From: Pieris napi
Lineage: Eukaryota > Arthropoda > Insecta > Lepidoptera > Pieridae
Length of the DNA stretch: 64,000 bases
Direction: 5' to 3'
Assembly (NCBI RefSeq): GCF_905475465.1
Contig: NC_062259.1
Span: 11,480,501 to 11,544,500 of the forward strand
Notes under the pieces: model-generated
Seen by the model: only the letters and a program-made list of their open reading frames with translations
Told to the model about the DNA's origin: nothing
Database searches by the model: none
Part shown: one piece after another, positions 47,701 to 57,700 of the stretch
Layout: each line of letters begins with the position of its first letter
Numbering within the stretch: the stretch's first letter is position 1
Made by a program: the position numbers and the translations under genes

Positions 47701-48624
47701 CGCTTTGTTATTAAAATACTAGTACTGACAATCTCATACTAAAATTCAGTGCTTTGGTCATTGAGATACTTCTGTACGTTATAAATGAGAGACATTGTCA
47801 TGTGAATTTTTTTTTCTCTTTTAAATTATTGATAACTTATCTCAGTCTAAAAGCCCTAAACTTAGTTAATTAAAAAAAAAACACAGGTTGACGCCCATGG
47901 TCGTCCAGTTCCGGGTGCAGAACACCAATTACATCAATACCAACAACAGGTTTATCAACAACAGCAACAGGCGTATCATCAACAACAACAGGCGTATCAA
48001 CAAAATCAACATTACCAAGGTAACCAACATTATCCAGGACAGATGCCGCCTCAGGGACAGATGCCACCACAGGGTTATATGCCTCCTCAAGGACAGATGC
48101 CTCCTCAAGGACAGATGCCGCCTCAAGGACAGATGCCTCCTCAAGGACAGATGCCGCCTCAAGGACAGATGCCACCACAGGGTTATATGCCACCACAAGG
48201 ACAGATGCCACCTCAAGGACAGATGCCACCTCAAGGACAGGTGCCACCTCAGGGACATATGCCGCCTCAGGGACAGATGCCACCCCAGGGACAGATACCA
48301 GCTCAGGGACAGATACCAGCTCAGGGACAGATGCCAAATCAAGGACAAACACAAGGACAGGTGCCACCCCAAGGACAGTTACCAAACCAAGGGCAGATGC
48401 CAAACCAGGGACAGATGCCAAACCAGGGACAGATGCCACCCCAAATGCCTCCACAAGGACAGGTGCCACCTCAAGGACAAATGACACAAGGACAGGCGCC
48501 ACCACAAGGGCAGATTCCTCAGGGACAGATACCCCAAGCTCAAATGACTCAAGGGCAATCTCCACCACAGGGACAAGCCCAAGTTCCACAAGGTCAAGCT
48601 CAAGTCTCATCTGGAAACCACTAG
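38790..48624 (+). CDS. NUCB1: Nucleobindin (NUCB1/CALNUC-type EF-hand protein)
   Basis: Nine-exon gene with phase-consistent GT-AG junctions: 38,790-38,900, 39,487-39,594, 41,326-41,433, 41,758-41,925, 42,542-42,664, 44,138-44,237 or 44,270-44,366, 46,845-47,078, 47,510-47,613 and 47,887-48,624. The product is 597 or 596 residues. A signal peptide (MRLTLCTIFLIVSLHGSFA) fits the secretory and Golgi-lumen location of nucleobindins. Then come the conserved DFVNHNVRTKLDEIKRRELD region, acidic/coiled coil, HHPGSKQQLEEVW, EF-hand 1 (loop DVDGNGVWDADE, residues 240-251) and EF-hand 2 (DKNHDGLIDFHE, 292-303), both with complete calcium ligands, and a YERRRLEELHYLQQ helix. Instead of the usual glutamine-rich end there is a long MPPQGQ repeat tail. 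Family members bind calcium and G-alpha subunits. Odd features: the duplicated sixth exon and the tail. Certain of the family; NUCB1 versus NUCB2 naming follows insect usage. Confidence 0.93.
40400..40665 (-). mobile_element. tRNA-derived SINE in nucleobindin intron 2
   Basis: Read on the - strand: a tRNA-like head (tatagtggtttgagcatgcg, then ctctcatccccaaggtcgta and gtccgagccctggctgtgca) with B-box-like gtccgagccc, followed by a body with cttagaccaaaaagtagttg and gatcatctatttgacttatt. This is a widespread lepidopteran SINE type; relatives here are at 46,065-46,245, 52,500-52,670 and 61,305-61,345. Confidence 0.75.
40683..40960 (+). mobile_element. Second tRNA-derived SINE type in nucleobindin intron 2
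   Basis: Head with A box (tggtctagtggttagtaccc) and B box (ggttcgatccccgg) as in a tRNA gene, body (agtacccataacacaagctt, then gcatgggactaggtcaattg) and an A-rich tail at 40,934-40,961. The intact B box and tail suggest a fairly recent insertion. Its head lies about 20 bp from the head of the oppositely oriented SINE at 40,400-40,665. It is not a tRNA gene: the cloverleaf does not close and SINE body sequence follows. Confidence 0.8.
44138..44237 (+). other. Nucleobindin alternative exon 6a
   Basis: Acceptor aaaacacag and donor g|gtgagt. Encodes IHHPGSKQQLEEVW, EKQDHMDQQFDPKAFFMMH and the first base of the Asp codon that opens EF-hand loop 1. The length is 100 nt, leaving phase 1. This copy is closer to the usual nucleobindin sequence (NHPGSKxQLxEVW). 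It is followed after 32 nt by a homologous exon with the same entry and exit phase. Confidence 0.9.
44270..44366 (+). other. Nucleobindin alternative exon 6b
   Basis: Acceptor ttgtctgtggcag and donor g|gtaagc. Encodes LHHPVTRGQLLELWKNEKMD and KDFDPKVFFMMH, one codon shorter than exon 6a, with the same phases. The shared HHP, QL-E-W, DFDPK and FFMMH residues show tandem exon duplication. Both versions join correctly to the EF-hand exon at 46,845. Using both by splicing would break the frame (100 + 97 nt). Confidence 0.88.
45547..45650. mobile_element. Pogo/Tigger-like MITE remnant in nucleobindin intron
   Basis: tacagtgtacaacgaatgtg and the internal ttcgttatagagaggtttcg, then ttatagggag, are typical of pogo-type TIRs (cagt... 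ttcgttatagggag). Only a fragment is present and the second end is unclear. Confidence 0.35.
45871..45910. repeat. 18-bp perfect hairpin in the intron after exon 6b
   Basis: aaatatttgatactgaat (45,871-45,888) pairs perfectly with attcagtatcaaatattt (45,893-45,910) around 4 bases. It lies in the same intron as the hairpin at 45,953-45,993. It may be a MITE or foldback remnant, or an RNA structure. Confidence 0.7.
45953..45993. repeat. Second hairpin in the same intron
   Basis: ttaaagttgcgtttaa (45,953-45,968) pairs with ttaacgcaactttaa (45,979-45,993), with one unpaired base and a 10-base loop. The sequence is unrelated to the hairpin 43 bp upstream. Confidence 0.65.
46065..46245 (-). mobile_element. 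tRNA-derived SINE, body fragment
   Basis: gggcctcaaatttctgtatc, then gtttcgtgataattc and ataggcaagtaggtgatcag, match the body and 3' end of the SINE at 40,400-40,665 on the same strand. The tRNA-like head is degraded. Confidence 0.6.
48043..48610 (+). repeat. 18-bp coding minisatellite (MPPQGQ) in the nucleobindin last exon
   Basis: Starting at residue 405 the frame repeats the hexapeptide MPPQGQ, with variants MPPQGY, IPAQGQ, MPNQGQ, VPPQGH and others, for about 185 residues to SSGNH and the stop. The DNA unit is cagatgccgcctcaagga. It is preceded by a Gln/Tyr-rich stretch (QQQVYQQQQQAYHQQQQAYQ). Regular units are purer in the 5' half (48,043-48,290) and more degenerate in the 3' half. A tail of this type is expected to be disordered. 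Confidence 0.92.
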
Positions 48625-49181
48625 AAGTATAATTTTTTTAACATGATTGATTGATTGAATTCACTTCATTTTTATATTTAATCTGTAGATAGAATTCGAC
48701 TTGTGACACACAAGTATCACAAATTAAACATTAATATGTAGATTACAATATTAGAATGTTGTATTTTAAAATTTTAAATGACGATTTTCGGAATTAATGA
48801 TTTTTATATTTTTTTATCTATAGTATGCAAAACACACTGTTACTCTTATACTTGACTTTGACAATGTACCAAGTGAAAAGATGTCTTACTGTTTCCATAG
48901 ACAATAGATTCATTATTGCGCTGACTATCCCACGCAAATTAACGCACTGTCAAGTGCCAATATTTCCTTGCAACTATAATCTATGGATATATTTGAAGAA
49001 CCTATTTAAGGTTTAGATGGCGCTTTTGGAAAAATATGATTTTAAGTAATAAAACTAATGTGTCATCTTAACATCTTAAATTTTTAGCTAAGCAACAAAT
49101 GTTTTTATGACTTCCATCAACTACACATCATCACGTTTCAAAGATTCGCGATGAAGGCTATGAATTATTGAATGTTTTTAT

Positions 49182-49187
49182 AATAAA
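49182..49187 (+). terminator. Candidate nucleobindin polyadenylation signal
   Basis: aataaa, 558 bp after the stop codon, followed within 100 bp by T-rich sequence. Nearer variants exist, so the true 3' end is open. Confidence 0.35.
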
Positions 49188-49454
49188 ATTAATTATATTT
49201 ACATTACTATAGTATAGTATTCAATGTTCTGTAGTGCCAAATAAGCACTTAAAATTGTGTATTTTAAATTTATCATAAATAAATTGACGGAGATTGTTAG
49301 AATTAGGTTAATTAAAGCGTTCATCGAAATTGTTTGTTTTATTTGATTCTAATAAAATGAGAACATAGATGTTACACAAACATCTATTTTAAATTTGCTA
49401 TTTGTATATTATTTTACGATATTTGAATTTTTTCAATGGTATTTATGTGACCGA

Positions 49455-49570
49455 TTATATCATTAAATAAATAAATAAATCGTTTATTTGCCAAGATAGT
49501 GGTACAATTAGATCGATCAATAAGAAAAATCCGCACAATCAGCCATATATAAATAGGCCATATGCAAATG
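49455..49570 (-). mobile_element. Possible LINE 3' tail
   Basis: taaataaataaataaatcgt, then ttatttgccaagatagtggt and acaatta, resemble the end of CR1/L2-type elements read from the - strand. The fragment is short. The remaining DNA from 49,570 to 50,210 shows nothing I can name. Confidence 0.35.
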
Positions 49571-50212
49571 TCATAATCGCTCACGCTATAATATTATAGT
49601 GAAATAGTTGTTTCGGATAGGTGGTACACAAATGGGGTGCCCCTTGTATCGTACTAAGTGACACGAGATATTGATAGCTATAAGAATATATAATACATAT
49701 AGTCCACTAAAGTCTTGCGGTTTCTATGATTATATGAAAACTGTAACCGATTATTTAGTTCTATAGAAATCGTCAACCTATTAAAAAATATACTGTATTT
49801 CCTACCTCGACATACATTTTCCCCATTGAAATTAATTGATACTCTTTCGTTTCTGCCAATTTGTGTTAACGCTGTGGTAGAAAGAGACAAAAGATTAGTT
49901 TAGTTAAAAACGTGCAATTAGAGTATTATTTTTATGAATACTATATTAATTTACGGATACTATATCTACACAAAAGAAGTTGGTTTTATAGATAGAAAAG
50001 ACTAACAGAGTGTTTATTTGATTTGAAATAACACATAATATGTGCCGTACAGTCTAATTTTAGGTAAATTACTCGGACAGATAGTACATGATATAGGCAA
50101 GCACAATCTAAAAACGGTCGTTCACTATATTATATAACATTCAGAGCACGGTTGAAAAGAACGCTTCTACCCTCTTTGTCTTTTTTTATTCAAATAAGGG
50201 ATGTAGGGCTAA

Positions 50213-50452
50213 GGGAGCGTTCAAGTATTACGTCACGCAATTTTTGGAGATTATTAACCTCCCCCCCCCCCATGTAACGCGCCGTAACGTTTTTCTGTAC
50301 CCAAGTATAGTAAAACGTTTCGTGACCACCTAGTGACTCTTTATACCTAAAAGTTACCATTATGTGGTGTGAAATACTGGAAAGCCGAAAATAATATTAA
50401 CAATAACGCGTAATTCAATCCCCACCCCGTATCGTAACGTTTTACAAAAGAA
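50213..50452. mobile_element. MITE family M (gggagcgttcaag), one end lost
   Basis: gggagcgttcaagtattacg at 50,213 with the internal gcaatttttggagattatt, a C run, taacgcgtaatt and cgtaacgttttacaaaag matches the complete element at 59,209-59,440. The copy ends before the right inverted repeat. Confidence 0.75.
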
Positions 50453-50454
50453 CC

Positions 50455-51990
50455 CCGCGAGAGACTTGCTCTTTTAGAGAAAATATAAATTTAACAATGA
50501 TGTATGGAGGAAATAACCGTACACAAGCTGAGTCACTGCTTTATATTCTCAGTATAACTTGATAACAAGGTTACATGTTAGCTGTGTGTCTTACAAATTA
50601 TCGCGTTACAATAACAAACGCTTATCTTATATTTATTCCTGACTTACGCCCTTACGCTGATTTGTGTAAAGTACGGTTTCCCAATATGTCTTTTATAATA
50701 TGAATTTAGGTAATTTAAAGGCTGTCTAATAAAGTTAATGCCATGAGTATGCACGTAAATAGTCTGCACTTCCTGAACTACGCTAGTCCAGAAGACTTGA
50801 AGTAGGCGCAAAGGATGAGAAAATAATGAATTGTAGGTATACTGCAAGGGAAATCTTTACGGCTGTATTGACTGGACTGAGGTAAATAAAACATCTAAAC
50901 AAATTATTAAGCAATAAAAATAATTTATCAATAATTAATTATTAAACAAAACGGAGGTTTTAATACTGGTAACGTCCGTTCTAAGTGTTCCTGCCTCTTA
51001 TGTTTCGTATATAATACGACTGGATGCTAATACGTTTCTAGTTTGTATCTCGGGGTTGGTTTTTTAAGGTTTCGTAGTACTGTGATGTCCAGATGCTAAT
51101 CGGCCTCGACAATTTCATAGTGTAGAAGCCTCTGATGGTGGGTGGAGCTTGTTTACAAGTAAAAAACATTGTTGCCATTAAAGAGCGTCGCAGGTTTTTA
51201 CCCGTTCTTTTCGTCCGTGGAGGGCCGTACGTTTAGCAATTTAATGATACAGTCATATTTGGAATGGCTTTATGTAAATATCGGTTTGAGGATATTGTAA
51301 ACGCAACTTTAATTCGCCAGTATTTTAAAAAGATCCTATTAACTTGTCAAGACTACTAGTAAGAAATCAGAACCAAATTGATAATTAAATTAAAAGGGGA
51401 TTTCAAAGAGAATAGTGGGTTTGCCACGATTGCATGCTTTAATAGGTAGACTGTTTTGCTAAATTGTGATAAAGTACATATTATACATACCTATATCGCA
51501 TGTGTATATAGGAAACGGTCAATAACTAGGTCCTAATGAATTGGATTGTTATTACTTCACGCTTGTACTGATTAACCGAATATAACAATGATGTAAGTCA
51601 ACGTTATTGCAGATTAAATAACAGGAAAATAGTTTAGTAACTACAATAATTTTACAGACGATTAAATTTTTAGTGCTGTATCTATTATAGCCATAAACTA
51701 TAGATATTTCGGAAAAAAATTGTATCTATTATTTAAATAGTATTAAATAATATTCCTGAGATATTTAAGCTTTAAATTTACTCGCATATTTTGTAAATAC
51801 TGCCATTCAAAATTGAGTTTTAAAACAATGTGACAAGATTGAATTTTATTCAACTTTTTCGCGAACGCTAAACGGGATAATAATAATAATAATTAAGCCT
51901 CACTTATTCCTTGAAAAATTTACAAAAAGTTACAAAATATACACACACACATAAAATACATACATATATATATACATATATCATATATAC
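50455..51990. other. No gene seen
   Basis: AT-rich DNA between the MITE and the LINE fragment. A 67-codon open frame at 50,644-50,847 (-) has no recognisable motif and no splice partners. Confidence 0.4.
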
Positions 51991-52345
51991 ATATATATAT
52001 ATATTCTGTTTTTTCAAGGACCTCTTATTGAGTATAGGCCTCCTCCAATTGACTCCATCTCTCAAAACAGTTTGAGCATTTTTCTCCCAATCCTCTCCAC
52101 CAACTTTCTTAAGCTCGTCGGCCCACCGTGCAAGAGGGCGACCACGCTTTTTCCTGGTGGCCCTTTCCACTTTGTTACCCTTTTTGTCCATCTGCCATTA
52201 TTCATTCGAGCGGTATGGCCCGCCCATTTCCACTTCTGTTTTTTGCAATAGGACAGTGCATCAATAACCTTTGTTTTGTTTCTTATTTGTGTTCTTCTGA
52301 TCTTGTCCTTCAGTTTTAAATTGAGTATACAGCGTTCCATTCCTC
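51950..52345 (-). mobile_element. RTE-type LINE ORF2 C-terminal fragment
   Basis: The - strand reads MERCILNLKLKDKIRRTQIR, KVIDALSYCKKQKWKWAGHT, ARMNNGRWTKRV, then in the next frame KKRGRPLARWADELKKVGGE and WRRPILNKRS. The WxWAGHxAR, DGRW, GRPxxRWxDDLxKxxG pattern is characteristic of RTE-like LINEs. A one-base frameshift lies near 52,150. The 3' side ends in a (ta)n/(ca)n simple-repeat tail (51,940-52,005). Confidence 0.75.
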
Positions 52346-52499
52346 GTTGACAAGTTGTTATTTTTCTATTTGTTTTCGAGTCATATATCCATGATTAGCA
52401 ACCGTAAGAAAGACATGGCAATATACACGTGTCTAAGACTTTCTTTTTTAGGTATATTGGTAAACGGGATAGTTTTCATTAATTTACTAACGTGTTTAT

Positions 52500-52670
52500 A
52501 ACATTTCAATTTTGGCCTAGTGGCTTCAGCATGCGACTCTCATCCCTCAGGTCATATGTTCGAACTCTGTATGTGCATGTCGATTTTCTGTCTATAACAC
52601 TCGCTTTTACTGTGAAAAAAATCATCTTGTGGAATACGGCATGGCTTAGATCAATACATATAAGAGACTT
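52500..52670 (+). mobile_element. tRNA-derived SINE, degraded
   Basis: ttggcctagtggcttcagca, gcgactctcatccctcaggt and atgttcgaactctgta give A- and B-box-like sequence. The body has gtgaaaaaaatcatcttgtg, then gcatggcttaga. It is the same family as 40,400-40,665, in the opposite orientation. Confidence 0.65.
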
Positions 52671-52689
52671 TATTAGTAAAAATATATGA

Positions 52690-54740
52690 TAACGAAACAG
52701 TTATTTCTGGATTATAATATTATTAACCGTTGTTACAATTACTAAACCATGGTCACATTATATATGAAGTACCTACCTTGCCCAGTCTCAGTTTCTGTCT
52801 GTTTCATTGACTACAAAAAAATAATGACTTAAAATACATAAATAACACAGAAATATCGTTTTTGTTTTATCAGAATTACATTTATACAGATAGCATTACC
52901 TAAAAACTTCAAAAGACTTTGAGAAAGTCAAAATATTATGCATACTTTCGTACATTTGATTGTAATTGTATGTTAAGACTATAAAAAGCTTGATAACTAA
53001 CAGTTTTCAGTCAAATGTGTTAAAAACACACTACGTTAAACACATTGTTTGCTTCTAAACCTCTTTTCGCCTATAACATTAGGAACGTAGGCTGATCTTA
53101 GCAAAGAAAAAAGAATTAAATGTGACTTGAATCTTTGAAATTCTGCACTTTTACTTGTATACAATATATCTATTGCATATATATTTAGAAATATCTGTAA
53201 CATTAGAGATTAATGATAGCTTACTATATCTATTTAAAGTGTTAGATTTAAAAATATTAATTAACACATACATAGAGTATAAACAAATATAAATTACACA
53301 CAAAAATATAAATTACAAGGTAAAACAGAAAACAGGTAATCAAAATGTATTATGAGTATGTGTCAACTGTGATCCAGTATATCCTCCTGTATAAAGAAAT
53401 GAATACTGCACTAATTGTGTTGCATATGTGTTAGATAGGTTTATTCTGTATGTATTCCCTGGATGATTAGATGGATACAAAAATTGAAAGAACAAATAAA
53501 TGTATAAATCATAACCATATACATACCATACCCATGTATTGTTTAGTAATATCTAAAAGATCAAATATTTGTCAAATAAAATAGAAATGATTAATTCATA
53601 TAATTTATATATTCTTTTGTCTGGGTCTTCACAAACCACCAAAACCATAATCCTTAGTCTTATTGCATTGCAAATATTTTGAGGTTATGTCAAATAAAAA
53701 TTAAGTAAATCACGATGTTATACGTGCACTATTGGGATATATTTCTATAGGATCAGGCTTGTGGGTGACAGTAGTAGCAAATATGGTTGAATACTAAGAC
53801 TATATACTTTTAATTATGCATTATAGAACTGGACTTTTTCCATTGTATATTAAGTTAATTTGAAAAATGTACTTTACGAATTCCTTGTATTCTTAATGTA
53901 AAACATATTGTTCATACTTAAAGTATATAACTATTATTTTAATTAAATTCAATTTTAGGTTTATTTTACTAAATGAAGGTACCTAATTAATTTGAGTTAT
54001 TTCGATAAATTATTTGAGATAGCGTGTTTGTTTTATGATAAAGTTCGTCTGTTGTTGCTATAAATTAGTCTAATTATGCATTATATTGTATAATAATAGT
54101 TTTAATATTTTCGTAAAATGTGGGTAGTTTGAAATTTTTTTATTCAAACGTACATTCGAGAAGACATGCTTAGAACATTTTGTCATAGATTATGAGATTG
54201 GTAGATGCAATTTTAGCAAGCGCTGATAAACAGTGGAGTATAGCAAATATTAAAAAAAATATAAGGTAATTTTATTGTATTTGGATTTGAAAATTAAATT
54301 TTGTTATTAACAAATTGGGTAATATTAATATGTAACACGTCTAAGTAAAATCTACTATAAATTTAATTAAAATTACTTTCTCTAAAATCTATTTACATAT
54401 AACTAACAAATATGATAGAAATTATTAATTTACTAAAAACAAAAAAGTTGTTAAAAGTTAATAAAATGTTTATCAAATTATTCCGTTTAATGACATCAAT
54501 TGTAATAATAACATTGTTTACTTAATAAAATATTAGTCTCTAGTTTGATCGGTACCAATACTGAGAAAGAAGATAACTTCTAACAAACTTATCTATCCAT
54601 AAATTAATCTTTGACCCTTTTGTGTATGTGTGATGTGCTCTCTAGTATGTATGTGTGAAGCGCATCCAATTTAATGTGCAAGTCGGATTTGAAATCATTT
54701 TCACACGAGCAGCCGAAGCGAGCAGACCTGACGCAATCAT
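52690..54740. other. Upstream region of the IDGF gene; no other gene seen
   Basis: AT-rich with no recognisable exon. The last about 100 bp before the ATG at 54,744 become less AT-rich (cacacgagcagccgaagcga, then gcagacctgacgcaatc) and probably hold the IDGF 5' untranslated region. I cannot place a TATA box with confidence. Confidence 0.4.
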
Positions 54741-54743
54741 AAG

Positions 54744-57700
54744 ATGAAGATAATACTAACGTTGGCCGGGGTCTTGGCCCTTGCTGTCTCCACGCCGACT
54801 CCTGTCCAATCCAAGGTGGTCTGCTACTATGACAGCAAGAGCTATGTACGAGAATGTGAGTAGAGTTTTTTAATATTTATGATTTCTAGGGATTCGCTTC
54901 GCGCTTTTACTAAAACATGTGCCTTTTCGGCTTAGTCAATTATTCTTGGATACAATTATTGCTAAATAGTACTTTAAGTCGACGCCATTTAATTAATATT
55001 AACGGTTTTAGTAGGCGGTGTTATAGGTTTCTTTCTTCTTTGTTCTGTTTATGCATTAATTAATTATAGTTGTATTATTATTTAATGAAATATTTTCAAT
55101 AATTCGCATATATTTAAAAAATATAAGCTTCTAGAAACTACTTAAACTACCATCAAAGGATTTTAGAATGGCTATTATTTATTTTGATTTGGCATATGAT
55201 TGCTTTAACCTAGGCTGAGGGTCAGGGTCAAACGTTCGTAATGGTCCTCGATCTTCAACCTTGGATAAATTGTTATTTTTGGACAGGTTCCACTGGTTTC
55301 TAATGTTTATATAGACATGATTGAATCGACCCGTATTTGGCTCAATTCGAATACTAGTTGTAAAAGCGTTCACAATTTCGGTAAAACTTATCCGCCATTT
55401 TGAATGTTCGTGCCAAATTTTATTTTTTAAATATTTTAAAATGTAACTGTATTTAATTTAAACGTTGGAGCTGTTTGAATTAACGATAATTATTATTATT
55501 TTGTCTTATGCCAGTATGCCGAATCAAGAACAATAATTAAATATTGTATAGAAAATGATAAATTGTACTGGTTACATTAATAAAATGGACGTCTTGAAAT
55601 CGCTTCGAAGTGTTATAGAATTTACATTTACCTATGTATTTAAATAGTCTTGAATTCTATTGTCTAGTTAGTGTTGGCTTTAAGCGCTATAATTATGTAG
55701 TTTAACACTTAGCAGATATCATGTGATATTGCGAGATCCTGTCTCATAGAACAAAAACATCTCCACACATTTAATTTTTGATTTTAGAGATTGTTTTAAT
55801 GCACAATATGGCATTTCCAGTTAAGTTTGTGTAGTACCTATTTACGTAAGTGAACGAACACTTTCTCAAACTGTAAATAGATTTTAAATTTATCCAATAA
55901 AGTAGGTATTTCTTAATATCACCTTCCTAGATATTAAAACTAGTAAACTATAATTAATTTTACGCGCTCACTTGTTCTGATTTTAAACTTATTGACCTTA
56001 TATGGAAGCTTATATTTACGCTGACCTAGACCTTTTTAGATTTCCAAGTTGACAATTAACAAGATAAACTTAATTGGTAAATAATATATTGACCCGAATG
56101 TCAAAGCGGATAACAAGGGTAAACAATTCCAGTAATCACAGCACAAACAATCTCAATATTAGTGTAAACATATTCTACCCATTTAATATTTTTAAGTATG
56201 TCCTTATGGTCGATGACATAATCGTCTGTTGCCTTAAAAAGGAAAGCGTCACTTAGGTCCTTTGGCAATTACGTCATCTGCCATCTTTTATATTGGGTTG
56301 TGACACCTACGTTCATATAAGCAGCTATATCACCGTGCTCATTGTACATGTACAGCCTTGGCCTCCGATATTATTGTACTGTTCATTTCAATGTGTGCAA
56401 AATGTTGCTCTTAAGGTTTATAATCTAAGCATAATATGCCTTTGTTAGCTGCGTCATTGTTTATGAATTCAATGGAAATAATCAGATCGGCGTATTTATT
56501 TTCCTTGTGAACGACAAACTTTAGAAACTAACAACATAATATGATTTTAGTGTGTATATCTTTAAACTTATTACATCAGGCGCTCGGCTGTAGATAAGAC
56601 TGTATGTCTTATGTGGGTACTAGAAGTTCAGGGTTCTGACGAAAACTGTCAATAAGAATTTTAGCTACATGCAGATGCATTTACTGTTTTTAAAAAGAAA
56701 ATCCTGTTTAATCTGTTCTTTTAGCCGAGTTCATATATAAATTATTTCGTAATCATACGAAATAATTAAATTCAATCGATAAATATAGCCAAAGATGGAA
56801 TACGCAGGTACAAAATGGTTAGACTTTTACATTTACAAAAAGAAAAAGCAACAAAAAATATTAAATACATTTAACTAGGTAATTAATTATGTGTTGTGTG
56901 ATGGTGTGAAAGTGAGAGTATGTACGTGAGAGTGTGTATGTGGAGTGTGCTGATGGTGAATTAAGTTTGATAAATTATATAGAAAGATTAATACGCAATG
57001 ATTTAAGATATAAAAAGTAATTTAAGGAGCTTCCACGAAGTAGGTTTACATTGACATTATAGTTGAAGGATGCATTTATCCAGCTCAAGCACGTATGCTG
57101 CCATTGGACCTGGATCCAGCGCTGTCCTTCTGCACACACCTTGTGTATGGATATGCCGGAATCCAGCCTGACACTTACAAGATGGTGCCACTGAACGAAA
57201 ATCTGGATGTAGACCGCTCCCATGCGAACTATCGCGCTATCACGAACTTCAAAAGCAAATACCCCGGACTCAAAGTTCTCCTCTCGGTTGGAGGGGATGC
57301 TGATCTGGAAGAGGAGCAGAAATACAATCTTCTGGTAATTAGTATTTATTTTTATATGAAAAAATTATATATTACGATAGCCGATAAGCAAATAGTAAAT
57401 AGATATGTGATCCTTCTTGAGATTGATATTACAGAAACTTTAAATACTTATTCAAAGCAAACATAATTTATTCATGAAGGTAACTTTTGTACGCTTATGA
57501 ATATCAAAGGAAATTCAAATTATATTTTTTTAATATCTTTATTACAATAAAAGTTAACATTACTGCCATTCCAATATTTAAGAGCACAGAACAGATGAGA
57601 ACTGGCAAGGGCCTCTCCACTACTCTTATCAAATATTTTCTAAAAAATGCTTGTAAGAATCAGCAAACACTCCACCATAAAACAAATGTTTATAATGGAA

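Noticed and set aside
47870..48610. A 246-codon open frame on the - strand, rich in Val, Leu, Ala and Pro
   Set aside because: It is the antisense shadow of the MPPQGQ minisatellite of nucleobindin. A repeat period divisible by three keeps several frames open at once, and the + frame continues spliced exons with family motifs.
55179..55373. A 64-codon - strand open frame in IDGF intron 1
   Set aside because: No splice partners, no recognisable motif and within a large intron of a confirmed gene; treated as chance.
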